From: Deltaproteobacteria bacterium
GTDB lineage: Bacteria > Desulfobacterota_B > Binatia > UBA9968
DNA: 5,535 nt
Direction: 5' to 3'
Assembly: GCA_016193385.1 (NCBI GenBank)
Contig: JACPSF010000028.1
Location: 1 to 5,535, forward strand
Shown: one piece after another, positions 4,967 through 5,535 of the stretch
Position numbering within the stretch: the first letter of the stretch is position 1
How the letters are laid out: the number at the start of each line of letters is the position of its first letter
Program-made: the position numbers and the translations under genes
The notes under the pieces: generated by a model
What the model was told of the DNA's origin: nothing
The model's database searches: none
Seen by the model: only the letters and a program-made list of their open reading frames with translations

Positions 4967-5535
4967 CGCGCCTCCTGTCCGATCCTCCACGGTGCCAGTA
5001 CGGCCTCCAGTTTCCTCATGCCTTCCGTGACCACCACCGCGATGATCATCAGCACGGATATCCCCGCGAACATCTCAGGCAGTTGGTAGGTGTCGCCGAA
5101 TCGCGCAATCGCGAAGCCAATACCTTCTGAAGCGGCAAAGAATTCTCCCACGATGACGCCGACCAATCCTCGACCGAGCGCGATTCTTGAGCCTGCAATG
5201 AGGTAAGGCAACGTGCTCGGCAATATAACCTTGAAATAGAGGTCTCGTTCTTTGCCGCCGAAGGATCTGACGACGTTGATAAGCAGCCTGTCCGTGGATC
5301 TCACTCCTGCAAAGGCGTTGAATATGAAAGGGAACACGGCAAGGAGAAAGACCAGGACGGACTTCGCGACCAGGCCCACGCCAAAGACGACGATGATTAA
5401 AGGGGCCAGGGCGATGAGGGGGCTCGCGTAAAGGGCTGTCAGAAACGGGTCAAGCGTGTACTCAGCCCGCCTCCTCCATCCCATCAGAACTCCGACCGGG
5501 ATGCCAACCGCTATCGCCCAGCTAAAACCCCAGAG
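4963..5535 (-). CDS. ABC transporter inner-membrane permease (NitT/TauT, SsuC-like), N-terminus beyond window
   Basis: 190 codons are visible, open at the right edge, from LWGFSWAIAVGIPVGVLMGW to APWRIGQEAR. This is the binding-protein-dependent transport permease domain: membrane helices around IALAPLIIVVFGVGL and SVLVFLLAVFPFIFNAFAG, the EAA loop LINVVRSFGGKERDLYFKVI followed by LPSTLPYLIAG, then GRGLVGVIVGEFFAASEGIG and a final helix near FAGISVLMIIAVVVTEG. Such permeases pair with a periplasmic binding protein and an ATPase to import nitrate, taurine, sulfonates or related small anions; the substrate cannot be read from this subunit. The ATG at 5484 is internal, because homology continues upstream of it to the window edge. 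The gene overlaps the next permease by 4 bp; paired permeases usually belong to one four-gene operon, but no ATPase or binding protein is in the window. In a circular reading the missing N-terminus would be cut off by the transposase unit. Confidence 0.88.
   Translation of the reverse strand, partial: LWGFSWAIAVGIPVGVLMGWRRRAEYTLDPFLTALYASPLIALAPLIIVVFGVGLVAKSVLVFLLAVFPFIFNAFAGVRSTDRLLINVVRSFGGKERDLYFKVILPSTLPYLIAGSRIALGRGLVGVIVGEFFAASEGIGFAIARFGDTYQLPEMFAGISVLMIIAVVVTEGMRKLEAVLAPWRIGQEAR
5395..5535. repeat. Terminal direct repeat, right copy (141 bp, exact)
   Basis: Identical to 1-141. It lies wholly inside the permease reading frame of 4963-5535. Merging the two copies gives a 5394-bp circle in which the permease frame passes from 5535 into 142-163 and then meets the transposase inverted repeat. 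Confidence 0.97.

Noticed and set aside
1..5535. A self-replicating plasmid or small virus genome
   Set aside because: The ends overlap, but there is no Rep, partition, mobilisation or capsid gene, no iteron array and no origin-like region, and the content is fragments of chromosomal genes.
1..5535. CRISPR arrays, tRNA or rRNA genes, riboswitches
   Set aside because: No regularly spaced repeats, cloverleaf-like segments or conserved RNA gene sequences were seen on either strand.

Overview
The window reads as a piece of bacterial metagenome assembly, not a coherent operon. Its first 141 bases (1-141) are repeated exactly as its last 141 bases (5395-5535), so the contig closes on itself into a circle of 5394 bp. 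No replication, partition or mobilisation gene is visible, and several genes are cut by abrupt joins. An assembly-graph loop or a tandem chromosomal duplication is therefore at least as likely as a real plasmid. The gene families (NitT/TauT-type ABC permeases, PdxA, glutamate synthase, HigBA, a REP-associated/IS200-like transposase), the consensus Shine-Dalgarno sites and a sigma70-type promoter fit a Gram-negative-like environmental bacterium. The phylum cannot be fixed from the sequence.

Layout, left to right. 1-163: a piece of an ABC permease gene on the minus strand, identical to the right end of the window. 164-1198: a compact insertion unit, a Y1 (HUH) transposase on the minus strand bounded by a perfect 15-bp inverted repeat whose left copy contains the transposase stop codon. 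1199-1315: a short gap without a gene. 1316-2347: an intact PdxA-family dehydrogenase on the minus strand. Its start overlaps by 4 bp the stop of an inositol-monophosphatase-family gene (2344 to about 2859), which has lost its N-terminal third and carries an in-frame TAG. About 2861-3297: an orphan central fragment of glutamate synthase (gltB) on the plus strand, abutting the broken phosphatase. 3298-3561: no recognisable gene. 3562-4200: a complete HigB-HigA toxin-antitoxin operon with a near-consensus promoter and an inverted-repeat operator candidate. 4273-5535: two tandem ABC permease genes on the minus strand, overlapping by 4 bp. The downstream one has an internal out-of-frame deletion; the upstream one runs off the window.

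The intact genes are the two self-maintaining modules (transposase, higBA) and pdxA. Four metabolic or transport genes (phosphatase, gltB, both permeases) are truncated, interrupted or open-ended. This could be a decaying rearrangement hotspot, or an assembler stitching chromosomal fragments at repeated sequences. I did not find a convincing new multi-gene system. The best leads are the transposase with its inverted ends, the nature of the circular join, and the higBA control region.
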